From Zygnema cylindricum (Eukaryota > Streptophyta > Zygnematophyceae > Zygnematales > Zygnemataceae): a stretch of DNA of 36,810 nt. The first letter of the stretch is position 1. Each line of letters opens with the position of its first letter. Below the pieces are notes generated by a model. It ran no database searches. It saw only the letters and a list, made by a program, of their open reading frames with translations, and was not told the DNA's origin. Both the position numbers and the translations under genes were made by a program. Below are positions 27,101-36,810 of this stretch, in pieces. The DNA lies in the NCBI GenBank assembly GCA_037447655.1, contig JBBHKE010000477.1:23194-60003 (forward strand), in the 5' to 3' direction.

Positions 27101-28424
27101 ACCATTGAGAGATATAAGGCTCGCTTAGTAGCGAATGGGTTCACTCAAAAGGAGGGGATTGACTACGAGGAGACCTTTGCTCCAGTTGTTCGGTTCCCAT
27201 CGGTATAGATTCTCCTCAGTCTGGCAACAGCGGAAGACATGGAAATACACAAGATGGACATTAAGACTGCTTTTCTTAATGGTGAGTTAGAGGAAGAAAT
27301 TTTCATGAGGCAACTCGACGGGTTCGTGGAGGAAGGAGAAGAGAGCAAAGTCAGCAGGCTCATAAAGTCCTTATACGCATTAAAGCAGGCTCCATGACAG
27401 TGGAATAAGAAACTAGATGAGTTCCTCACAAGTCAAGGATATATCCGTATCAGATCTGACCATTCTATCTATATGTTTGAAAATCAGAATGGTTTCATTT
27501 TTATTGCAATCTATGTGGATGATTTATTTGTGCTCAGTAAGTCTTTAGAAAAGATCAATAGGCTAAAGAAAGATATTAGAAGCAAATTTGATATGAAAGA
27601 TTTAGGTGAGGCAACATACATTTTGGGGATCCAAATGGAGAGAGATAGGGGGAAAAAGATTATTAGACTTACTCAAAAAGAAACAATAGGTAATATGCTT
27701 GAGAAATTCCAGATGGAAAACGTTGACAGTTGTACCACTCCCATGGAATTGAAGAAAGTAAGTGATGGGAGTGCAGAAGGAGGAATGATAATCTTAGATG
27801 ATCAGATGAGTCCAGAGGAGAGAGAGTTTATGAAGTCTATCCCGTATAGACAGGTCGTAGGAAGTTTGATCTATTTTATGAACTGTACAATACTAGACAT
27901 AGCGGCAGTAGTAGAAGTCCTCACTAGGAGTCTTAATGATCCTAGGAAGAGAGATTGGGAGGAAGCCAAGAGAGCCATGAGATATCAGGTAGGAACCAGA
28001 GAGTTATGGCTGCATTTGGGAGGGGAGATCAGTGATATCACTACTTGGAGTTATGCCAGTTTTAGGGATGCACCTATTAGAAGATGCACTTCTGGGTATG
28101 TGTTGTATGTGGGGGAAGGTGTTTGCTGTTAGAGCAGTAAGCAACAAAAGGTGGTTGCCCAGTCTACTATGGAGGCCGAGTATATGGCCTCTTAATTGGC
28201 TGTGAAAGAGTTGATGTGTGTCAAATCCTTGTTGCCAGAATTGGGGTATATGAAAAGAGGGAGTGCATGAAGTTTTTTGTGATAATCAAGCTGCCATTGT
28301 TGTTGCAGCCAATCTAAAACATCATTTCAAGGCTAAACATATGGACATAAGATTGAGCTTCGTGGGGGAAAAGGTTGAAAATAAAATTGCAAATCTTGTG
28401 CATAAATCTGATGAAGAAATGGTT
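24192..28424 (+). pseudogene. Decayed Ty1/copia gag-pol, unit 1
   Basis: The coding frame begins ATGGGCCCACCC at 24192. Gag (NRSRFIYWEAMMMEVFREKR) hits a first stop at 24336. Further landmarks: a degenerate zinc knuckle with Tyr for the second Cys (about 25042-25090), protease FDSGASIHMC (about 25308), the integrase zinc region, SDNGGEY and PYNPKQNRVAERLN of the integrase core, RT with [33 protein letters not shown] and YVDD (about 27512), and RNase H with STMEAEYMAS and FCDNQAAI. At least ten in-frame stops and some frame changes are present, several explicable by C-to-T or G-to-A change. The frame runs into repeat B at about 28421, so the end of RNase H, the polypurine tract and a 3' LTR are missing. 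Confidence 0.9.
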
Positions 28425-29420
28425 TTTTTGTTGTTTCAATCCAAAATTGAACCTGCAACGAAAAAATCTTTCACCGTAGGAAAAATGTGTGAAAACCATA
28501 AGTACATCTTACGTCATCTTGAAACTTAGGGTATGTCTCCATGTGCCAATGTAAGGGTTTTTTCTAGTGTTGTGTATCAACAAGAAATTTATCGCGATAA
28601 CACTGGTACCGGTAGTTATCGGTTATCGAACAGTCAAGGGTCCCGATATATCGCTCGGAGACCAACAAATTACTTATCAGCGATAATTGGAAAAAATATG
28701 GTACACTATATAATAGTACTTTCTAACATACTGTATTATATTTTTCACAATACATAGCGTGGCATGCCACGTGCAATAATCTGTTCCGTTTTCTGTGTAA
28801 CGGAAGAACGGTAATTCAGTTTGACGGAATAAACCGTACAGCCATACAGTGTGAACCGTACAATAATCGCCGATAGTTACCGGTTGCGATGCTATCGCAA
28901 TAAAAAACCGATATTATCTACTTTTTATCGGCGATAACACCGGTGAATGGACGTAAAATAATTTGTTAGGGCCTCATACCTCCACTTTCATTCATAGGTC
29001 TTTTGCAAAAGTCTACGCCGCGGTCACCTCTCCCCTCCCTCTCACACTTCCCGCTCCTCTCTCCCTCTACCTAGAATGAATCACGACAATATTGGTATGG
29101 AATGAAAGGTATTTGAAAAATACTTTTTTTGATTGCCTTTGGGCGTAGTTTGATGGCAAGTCGAGTGAGATAAAAGTTTGATAGTAGTAAATTCGACGTT
29201 GTCACAAGTGAGCTTGAAGCAACGATATCACAAAACCGTAAACATATACAATGTCACCAAAAACTAAAGGTCTACAACAAAACCTAGTAATCTACAATTG
29301 TCGAGAGTTTTATAAAAGTCTACAATAGTCACAAGTTTTACCCACGTCTACAACCGTCACAGCTCAAAGTAACCATTACATTTCAACGTTCTAATGCATT
29401 ATAACGCTTTGCAAGGTAAT
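28421..29420. repeat. Repeat B, direct copy of repeat A
   Basis: Starts within the RNase H region of the unit 1 pol pseudogene at ATGGTTTTTTTGTTG and ends near CTTTGCAAGGTAA. It lacks the about 800 bp segment present in A. The pol frame can be read into it for about 30 codons, which is accidental. The junction removes the 3' end of pol. Confidence 0.78.
28588..28904. mobile_element. Putative TIR element, short form (about 317 bp)
   Basis: The left end, TTTATCGCGATAACACTGGT followed by ACCGGTAGTTATCGG, is matched inversely by the right end around 28866-28904 (CCGATAGTTACCGGTTGCGA, then CTATCGCAATAAA). The ends correspond to those of 20689-21808. Confidence 0.5.
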
Positions 29421-29467
29421 ACGGAACTTTTTTTCCTAATACAAGTCACATTTCAAAGTTTCACTAA

Positions 29468-29505
29468 CATGGGCACATGTTGTAAGGTTCGATTGTGTGC
29501 CCATG
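29468..29505. repeat. Hairpin with arms CATGGGCACA / TGTGCCCATG
   Basis: Ten-base perfect arms enclose 18 bases, just past the end of repeat B. The same word TGTGCCCATGT starts the tandem units left of repeat A (20329 and 20509). It may mark the termini of the A/B repeat family. Confidence 0.7.
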
Positions 29506-30584
29506 TAACCAAAACTTAGCAAAGTAACTTTGTTTTTTAGTGAGGATTCCCGATACTATTTTTGAAAAGTGTTTTAATGTCCGAAAACGAAATTGTTACT
29601 CATTTTTGTGACAATTATATACGATTTACAAAATTTTGTTTAGAAATCGATATTTTTGTGACGTTCTAAATATTTAGTCCTTTTGTGAAACTGCGCCATG
29701 ATGGTACATAGGTGATATTTGCGATGATGGTCACCGTCTCCAGGTGATGGATTTGAGTCACTCTCCATGATCAAGCCGCCTAACAAATTTACCCTATATT
29801 ATTTTCAAATGGTGCCGTGGTCATCAAATAAATATATTCCTTTAAAATAAAAAATATATTTGGGATATGATCCATTGTTGGCCCAACAAAAAAAACCTCC
29901 AACGTACTCCAAAACTAAATCTAGGAAAAAAAATAAGAAAATCTTAATTAGATATAGCTTCCAAGGGTTGGTTCATAACACATTTAGCGTTTGCTCTAAA
30001 AAAACATATATATCCTCCACTATGTTAGCCTTTACTACAAAGATTAGGGTTGTTGTGCTATCTCGTGGGTGTGGATTCCTGTGCATCCTTCTCTATATAG
30101 GTCAGTTTGAGTTCCCCTTGGGCCGCAGTTTAACATCCACATTGAAAGATTGGGGAGCTTGGTAGTTTCCCTTCTCAGGTTTTATTCGCCTTGATAATAT
30201 CTCGTAATTAACGACCTCTCATTTTGCGCGAAAGAAAGACACCCCCCGCAAAATCTCAAAGTTTTGCTTATAGCGGAGGCCTCGAACAATGATACAACGT
30301 TAATACCCATTTACCTTGGTATTATATCCCACTTCGTCACATTAATATTCGTAAACGATTATTACACATATCTTTCCAATGAAGGGATATTCACTAATTT
30401 CGTTTATAGAGAGTTCTCAATCATACCGTGCAACTCTGAGACCTCCATCGGTCCTCATAGCAAGCAGCTCACACGAAGCCCCTAGTATAACCCTGACCCC
30501 TTTGATTTTCCACAAGAATAATTGCCACCCTGCCAGACAAAAACTATGACCAACTTCAACTTTGTGAAAAGAAGACTCCTTTGC
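29506..30584. other. Unassigned AT-rich sequence between repeat B and foldback 2
   Basis: Two modest + strand frames (29860-30165 and 30264-30485) have no recognisable motif and no shared splice logic. I see no element boundary, RNA gene or gene here that I can support. Confidence 0.4.
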
Positions 30585-33288
30585 GCCGATAGCAAAAAAA
30601 ATTCTATGAATTTGCTCCCCTGAACAGTGAGTTATGAAGGGTCAAAGTTGACCTTTTGTACGGAAGCTCTCTAGGAGAGAGGGGGCTACCTACCAAATTT
30701 TCTTAGTCTTAAATCCCTCTCTAAACCCTCTACTAGTAGAATACGACACTAATAATAATAGTGTGTCGTACAAAAAGGTACAGGTGCCGAAGTACTTTAT
30801 GTACAACCATCATACGGCATGGCCAAAATGTCGAAGCTTGCCATATTCAAATTATTTCCTATATTCTCCGGAGATGTCGTTAGCCAATGTGGTTGTGCCA
30901 CGTGTCACTTGACGTGGCGGTGATCGAAAAGCGCCAAAACGCCTATTGCGCTATCTCGACACCTATCGTGGCCGTTCGATCAAGATTGGCTTTCAACTTT
31001 AGCCGTCGAAAATAAATGTGCGATATATTTGTTTCGTAGTGGAAACATATGCGAGGTATTCGTTTCGTGAAGTACTGTACGTCGTACTATACTAAACTCT
31101 ATAAATGTCCTAGGAATCTATTCGCGCCGCTAAATGAATTCGTCTTTGTGTATTTCTTTGAATAAGTATCAAACTCTATATACCTCATCATTGATCCTAG
31201 TCTAATTGGATGAAGCTAAGGTCTAATAGGATGAAGCTAAGGGCTACTGGCAACTTTGACGGACGACAAGTACCAAGATCCAATCTTGGGTATTTCAAGT
31301 CTCGTTTTGGTAAACCTACCAAACTACTACCTCTCTCTCTCTAGACAACATAGGCGACCATGGCTCTAACTCCCTCTCGAACCTTCACTAACTAGGACAA
31401 GTGTGGGAGTTGAAGAGAGGAGTTAGAGGGAGACCGCCTCTGCTTTTTTTTTGCACTTTATCTTTTACAAGTTTAAACCTAGAAAATACTAAAAGAACAT
31501 TTAATTTTTACATACCGTGGGAAGGTTAAGGCCAACAACCTTCTTTCCCAAATCGTTAAAAGAATACGTGAATGCAATTTTTTTGTGGTGGGTAAATTGG
31601 CTACTAACTCCAACCGTTAAGTGTAAAGACCACCTCCTTCACTCGCTCATTTTTTTGCCAAACTCGCGTTCTCTTTTTAATAATATAATTAATAAATTTA
31701 TGAATCCCTCGTCTATGACAACGTCTGAGTTAGAACTTAGGTCTTAGGTTGTTGTTTATGAGTAAACGCGATACTCTCACCCCGAAGGCAAGGTGAGACT
31801 AGCCTTCTTGGTCACGACCACAGCAGAATAAAGGTGTTTATTATCTTTTTTTTAGATATTGTCACCAAAAGACCTTCAAATAACCTTGTTTGGACAAACC
31901 AACCGATGGTCTAGCTAAACCCTTAAAATTAATATACCCGTTAAGTGTTTAAACCACCTACTTCACATGCTCATTTTTTTTGTTTAATTCTCGCTCTCTC
32001 AATAAATGTTTCCTTTGTAATCGTAAAAAGCTTTTTTCTATGAGGGGTTTTGAGTTATGACTTACGTACTGGGTAAAATTCAGTGATTAAACCGGCTAAT
32101 ATCACTTCAAAGCTAAAGAGGGACTAGCCCTCTTGATCGTGACCTTGGAGAAAGTAAGGTGTTTGTTATTATTATTTTTGAGAGTCTCACCTAAAAATCT
32201 TTGAAATAATTTTTTTAGACAAACCAGAAAAATAATTAGCTTAGTGTGATCGCATCCCAAATAAGATAAAACTTACAATAAGTAGAGTTGGGAGGAAAAA
32301 CTCATTAGATCCTAACAGTTGGGCCTTGTTGACCACCACTGAAATCACTAAATTTAGGTGGTATTTTCTAGGTCTTAATGGAAAAAAGAAAACATAGGCA
32401 CCCTGCCTCCACCTCCTCCTTGTAGCCCCCATACTTGTAGTAGTCACTGAATGAAAGTGAGAGAGGTGGAGCCATGGCTGCCTAGGTTATCTGAAAGAGA
32501 CAGGAAGGGGAAGGCAGTAGATTTACAAAAAAGGTTTTCACGGACCCAGGATTTTATCGTAGTACCTGCCCTCCGTGAAAGTAGCCGCTTCTGTTGTCCC
32601 ATAGTCTTAGAACTTTGCTGCGATATATAGGATGTGATAACTATTTAAATATTTCCTAGGAACTTTAATCCGATTAACGGAATTACAGATAAAGAACATA
32701 GAAACTAGTTGGAATATATTGCGCACGAAACAAATGTACCGAACATTTGTTTTAAATGGCTAGTATTGAAAGCCGGTTTGGATCCGACGGCACAAATCAT
32801 CACCGAGATCTCAGAATGGCCGCTTTGGCGGTTTTTAAGCGTAACATGACGTGGCGCCACGTGGCAAGATAGGATTGGGAAGCGGGAATCCCGTGGAGCA
32901 TGAGGACAAGTCCGAAGGAGACATACGTCCACTCCATGGCCTTGTCGTACACAGGCCGTACAAAAAAGACATTGACCATAGTACCTTATTGTACTCAACA
33001 GTCTTCTAATTGGTTCGTACATCAGTAGATAAGGATTGTGAGAGGGGTTTAGGACTAAGAGGACATATATTGACATCTTTGCCACTTCATAGCTTATCGC
33101 CTGGTTGGGCGTTTTCAATATTTTTTTTTGTTGTGGACTCAAGAGAGTCCAAGTTGCACAAAGGTGCAGTTAGATTGTCTGTTTTCTTGCTTGTGTAATA
33201 GTAGCTATAGTTGAAATGGGGTTAGTCAAAAACTACCTAGCGGCTTCCTAAATTCTGTAGCCCAATAGGGGACACATAATTACGAGTT
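30585..33288. mobile_element. Palindromic (foldback) element 2, about 2.7 kb
   Basis: The left arm (about 30585-31490) is an imperfect inverted copy of the right arm (about 32350-33288). The right arm is clearly homologous to the right arm of foldback 1: GAGAGGGGTTTAGGACT, GGGGACACATAATT and GGAGCCATGGCT are shared words. The arms meet at GTATTTTCTAGGT on the right and its complement near 31483. The loop of about 860 bp contains a tandem duplication. The right arm again ends just before a gag ATG (33289). The outer end of the left arm is eroded. The tRNA-like pair of foldback 1 is absent. Confidence 0.72.
31607..32230. repeat. Two tandem copies of an about 323-bp unit in the loop of foldback 2
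   Basis: Unit 1 begins near CCGTTAAGTG at 31615 and unit 2 near 31938. Shared landmarks are CTCATTTTTTT, GACTAGCCNTCTTG, AAGGTGTTT and GGACAAACC or AGACAAACC. Divergence is considerable, so the duplication is old. Confidence 0.7.
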
Positions 33289-34178
33289 ATGGGCCCACCC
33301 TTTAGGGTGCCCATCTTCAACAGATCTGGGTTCATTTATAGGGAAGTCATGATCACAGAGGCTTTGTGTGAAAATAAATAATGGGGTATTGTTAGTGGAC
33401 AAGTAAAACGTCCATCTCAGGGAACCCCACCAGGGTTGAGTGGAGTGAGGTTTTTCTACAGCAGCTTCTGCTCCAACGTATGAGGCAGACGACGGGGACA
33501 GCAGAGTGTGCGAAAAGGGGAAGGAGAAGGAGACACCTCTTACTCCTATCGCCATAGCACCCGGAGCAACGGTCGCGAAGACAGAGGAAAACGATATTTA
33601 AACGTGGGAATACACAAACATGGATGTTTGGCATTTCATTATGAGGCACCTTACTCAAGCTTTAGCAACCTCCCATCTTCAAATTCTCAAGGTTGAGGAG
33701 TTGTGGGAGACTTTAGCGGAGATCTATAGAGCTGGTACCATTCAAGAGCTCCAGTTGGCCAAGCAAAGGTTAGGGGAGTATACTTACAAAGACGGTAAAA
33801 TGTTAGACTTTTGTAATGGTCTCTCTTGTTTATATATAGAGATTGAGAGTGTCGGGTGGAACGGTATAATGAAGATAAAACTCAACACCCTCATCATGAA
33901 GTTGTCTGATGAGTTTGAGAACATAGTGTACTGAGTGCAAGAAATGGATGACAGTTCTTGGAAATGAAATACAGTGTTCTGGATGATACTTGTGCAAGAG
34001 AACACTATAGAGATTCGAAGAGGAGGAAAGGGCATTCAAGCTCTAGCTGCCAAAATGTACCTGTGAAGGAAGGATTCGAGGAAGCCGTACAGCAGTTTCA
34101 AGGGAGAAAAAGATCAGTTTGAAGGACCGAGGCCCTCAAAGGGTCTTTGTCATTTTGGCAAAAAGTTGGGACACTTCA
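33289..34178 (+). pseudogene. Copia gag pseudogene, unit 2, interrupted
   Basis: Starts ATGGGCCCACCC as in unit 1 and follows it through FNRSGFIY, GIVSGQVKRP, KMLDFCNGLSCLYIEIES, NTLIMKLSDEFENIVY and VQENTIEIRRGGKGIQALA. Several stops are present. The zinc knuckle has Gly for the second Cys. The match ends at the knuckle's GHF, where an LTR element begins (34179). Homology resumes near 36606. Confidence 0.85.
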
Positions 34179-34892
34179 TGTTAGGGTTATTGGGAGAATC
34201 GGAGGATCAGCCGAAATCATATTTTGGTTAGATGTGGAGAATCGGTTGTTTGTGGATTTGTTGACGTTTTGGTTCACGTGACGCGATTCAATTTTGAGTA
34301 TGGTTTGACGATTTGTATCGGAGTACCTGTGGTTTGTTTAATGAACGGCGGTTCAGTACCAGCCGGTACATAGATAATTTATGCATGATGGTTCAGTTTG
34401 GTTGTGTCACTGGTGACTGTGTTATTTAGTGCGCTATACGTGTCTAGTTGGTTTTAGAGCGTGTCACTTTGTTTCGACACTTGAATGTCTTGTAAGGCGC
34501 ACGTCCGCATACGGACTTCGACGCCCTCGTTTGTTTTGAGTTAGTGGAGTAAGTGGTCGTGAGTTGTCGGTGTTGGGAAGGGTATATTAGCGAGTGTTAC
34601 TATCAGTTTATTATGCAGTCTCGGGAGATGCATCATGCAGTCTGTGTAGAGATGCCTTATGTGCCTTACGGAGTGACACATTAAGATGTAGAGAGATAAG
34701 ATGATTTGAGGGAAGAAGGAAGAGAGGTTGTTATTAAGAAAGCTTCGGTTTAATACATTTATATTCGGACGACATGTTTTATTGTGAGCCGTGAAGTGTT
34801 TTATATGGAGAAGGTGTTTATTTAAGCTTCTGCTGTGAGATTTGATTTGTTTTTTGTGAGCATCTTTGTGAGCACTTGATCGTTTTTTAACA
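34179..34892 (+). repeat. 5' LTR of the nested element
   Basis: Begins TGTTAGGG and ends TTTTAACA, so the ends are TGTTA/TAACA inverted. A TATATTA at about 34582 could be a TATA box. The primer site follows two bases after the end. The left border falls exactly where the host gag homology breaks. Confidence 0.8.
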
Positions 34893-34894
34893 AG

Positions 34895-34906
34895 TGGTAT
34901 CGGAGC
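34895..34906 (+). other. Primer binding site, tRNA-iMet type
   Basis: TGGTATCGGAGC differs by one base from the usual plant copia site TGGTATCAGAGC. It lies two bases after the LTR end. Confidence 0.82.
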
Positions 34907-36257
34907 TGGTTAGTGCTCTTGTTTTCAGTTTGAGAGTTGAGTGTAAAAGTCAGTGAGGGAGTAGATGCAATTGGAGGAAGGAAAGGCACATATTCTTTGA
35001 AGAATGAACCGGATCTTGAACCGGGTGGAGGTGCTTTTGAAGAAGAAGATGATGAAGAAGAAGATAAGGAGAATCCGTGGTTGAAGAAATTTTTGAAGAC
35101 AAGGAATTGAAATGTGTAGACTTGATTTATTAACTGAAGAAGAATGAATCTTGTTTCGGAGGTTTTGTGATTGAGGATCCTTTGCGCCGGATCCCTTCAA
35201 TTTTGATAGGAATAGCAATCAGATGGGCGTCTCAGAAGTTTAGTGGATGAATTTCCTGAATTTTATGAGGGGGGATGAAGAAAAAGAAGAGGAGAAATTA
35301 GATCCCGGTTTCAGTTTTGGAAGAAGAGAAAAAAAATTGATGAGATTGAGATGATGAGTGGAGGAGACGAGTATGTTTGAAGGAGGAGACTGAGCAAGTG
35401 AAGAGGCCGCAGAGCCTGCAGAGAATTCGGAGGAAGAGGAAAGGCGTGTTGTCTGAAATGTGGACATGTGTCTGATCGTTGACCGTGGTATAGGAGCTTG
35501 AGAGAGAGAGAGAGAGAGAGCGAATGGAAGTTTTGGAAATTCTATGGATTAATAAGTGAAGTGCTGCAGTGAAGAGGAAGGGAGTGAAAAGGCGTCCGTG
35601 AGTGAAAGTGAGAAAAGGCAGTGAAAGGAGCAAACGGAAACGAAGAGAAATTTTTTGTATCGTTAAATTGTACAGTTTACTGTACGCAAAGTAAATCTGT
35701 TCACTTTTTGTACGGGCGCTTAATATATCGTTTTGTGAACTGGAACAGTACCGTGTGTACATGAAATTTCAGTTCATTTCGACGTTAAATTTTGAGGAGG
35801 AAGAGGAGATGCTCCGGGTTGAAAAAAGGTCCGTATTTCGCCGGCTGTTTCGGTAGTTTGCTATTGTCAGGCGCCGAACTGGAGTGTGGCCGACTGGCCG
35901 CTATGTTTTTTTTTTTTTGGTACTCTGTTGGTACCTTTTTGGTGTAACATTGGAATGTGGAGTTGGAAGTACGGCAAAACTGTTCGAGTGTTACAGTCAA
36001 ACCTATTACGGTGCGGCGGTTACCTAAATCGCTATGTGGATTAGTAGGATCATTGTGGAGTAATGTTGACGCAGCTGTTTGTACGGTTGCCAACGAGGAG
36101 GAGTTGAAATTAAGTTTGATTTGGTGTGACGGTTGAAAACTCGAGAGGAGATCATTTTAAGGTCTCCTAAAATAGATTGTGATCACATGAATCGCTGTGG
36201 AGTTATAAAGACACCGTCAAGATTTGTATTTACAAAATCTATTCAGATGTATCTGTG

Positions 36258-36566
36258 ATGGAGAAGTATTCGTTCCGTACAGGGCGTCACTCGAATGCCT
36301 CATGTACTTTAGAGAAGGAACAATGCCGGATATTAAAGCGGCCGGTTTTGGACGTTGAAACATATCGTCAGGCGAGGAGTTATTTTGTGACGGCCAAGCA
36401 ATATTTTCCGTATCTTTGGTACGATGGAATTGGGGTTCGTCTTTCAGTTTGGAGTTGTCCGGATATTATTTCCGGGTATTTTGGAGGCTACACTAATGTA
36501 TTGTACTTTTTTTTTCGTCATCATATTTTTGTGATTCAACATATACGAGATATTATTTTACGTTAA
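36258..36566 (+). CDS. Unidentified frame in the nested element (102 aa)
   Basis: ATG to TAA, 102 codons, rich in Tyr and Phe (SYFVTAKQYFPYLWYDG). I recognise no domain. It lies at the end of the nested element, so it may be a captured fragment or chance. Coding status is doubtful. Confidence 0.25.
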   Translation: MEKYSFRTGRHSNASCTLEKEQCRILKRPVLDVETYRQARSYFVTAKQYFPYLWYDGIGVRLSVWSCPDIISGYFGGYTNVLYFFFRHHIFVIQHIRDIILR

Positions 36567-36605
36567 CGTGGATTTTCGGCGTGGATTTATCGCGTTTTGA
36601 ATAGA

Positions 36606-36810
36606 AGGAGATCCCTCGGAAACACAAGTGTGCCTTTAGAGCCATTCGGGAGGCTACACGGGAAAGACGGATCATCGAAACAGGTGCATCTATGCATATG
36701 TGTCGTGACCGACACCTCTTTTCCAAGCTAAGAGAGATCCTTAATGTAGAGATATAGTATGGGGATGGGAGAGTATTTACGACAGATTTAGTGGGTTCGG
36801 TAGATCTGAG
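36606..36810 (+). pseudogene. Copia gag/protease remnant of unit 2, resumes after the nested insertion
   Basis: Tracks unit 1 from about 25225 onward, including the protease-site region corresponding to FDSGASIHMC (here with ETGASMHMCRD: Glu-Thr replaces the Asp-Ser, so the catalytic Asp is lost). It is cut by the window end. Confidence 0.8.

Larger units (their letters stand above)
34179..36605 (+). mobile_element. Nested, degenerate LTR retroelement (5' LTR, primer site, remnant interior)
   Basis: A 714-bp 5' LTR (34179-34892) is followed by a primer binding site and about 1.7 kb of interior. The interior has an acidic open stretch (about 34945-35110, EEEDDEEEDKENPW), a possible broken zinc knuckle (FGGRGKACCLKCGHVSDR then TGA, about 35425-35480) and an unidentified 102-codon frame (36258-36566). 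No pol and no 3' LTR are seen before the host gag-pol resumes at about 36606. The element is truncated or non-autonomous. About 150-180 bp of host gag are missing at the junction, judged against unit 1. Confidence 0.65.

Noticed and set aside
20519-29420. Repeats A and B as a simple LTR pair of the copia element between them
   Set aside because: B truncates RNase H, no polypurine tract precedes it, the ends are not TG...CA, and the palindrome arm already occupies the 5' LTR position. Not excluded, but not supported.

Overview
This is nuclear DNA of a eukaryote with long introns and many Ty1/copia retroelements. A plant or algal genome is the best guess. That rests on a BRCA2 homologue, an ORM/ORMDL homologue, multi-kilobase intron content and plant-style copia elements; I cannot name the species. 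There is no sign of bacterial, organellar or CRISPR content.

Layout. (1) Positions 1-10980, + strand: the 3' part of a BRCA2 gene. Eight exons were placed by splice sites, matching phases and the conserved OB2/tower-to-OB3 order; the 5' part lies outside the window. The sixth intron visible here carries a young, nearly complete antisense copia element (4276-9346). It has 409/412-bp LTRs, a GGAAG target duplication, a polypurine tract, and one frame break in otherwise intact gag-pol. (2) 10981-14080: a gene-poor convergent intergenic region. (3) 14081-18232, - strand: a complete three-exon ORM/ORMDL gene of 222 codons, a regulator of serine palmitoyltransferase. It has a Ser/Thr/Pro-rich N-terminal extension, and its introns hold a G30 tract, a (GA)n tract and an unidentified nested reading frame. 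A degenerate array of ACAG/TTACAG units lies directly upstream of its start. (4) 18233-20518: promoter-side DNA with a 214-bp MITE (18910-19123), then sequence I cannot assign.

(5) 20519-36810: a repeat-built block with two partial units in the same order. Unit 1 is repeat A (20519-22320), a long palindrome (22322-24190), then a decayed copia gag-pol (24192-28424). Unit 2 is repeat B (28421-29478), about 1.1 kb of unassigned DNA, a second palindrome (30585-33288), then a second gag (33289-34178). That gag is split at its zinc knuckle by another LTR element (34179 to about 36605) with a tRNA-iMet-type primer binding site, and it resumes to the window end. In both units the right palindrome arm stops just before the gag ATG. 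The first palindrome also holds an inverted pair of tRNA-like segments. This repeated palindrome-plus-gag architecture is the most unusual thing in the window.

The two cellular genes are convergent and functionally unrelated (DNA repair and sphingolipid homeostasis). The rest is largely transposon history. Exon calls rest on reading splice sites and on remembered family motifs; no alignment was run.
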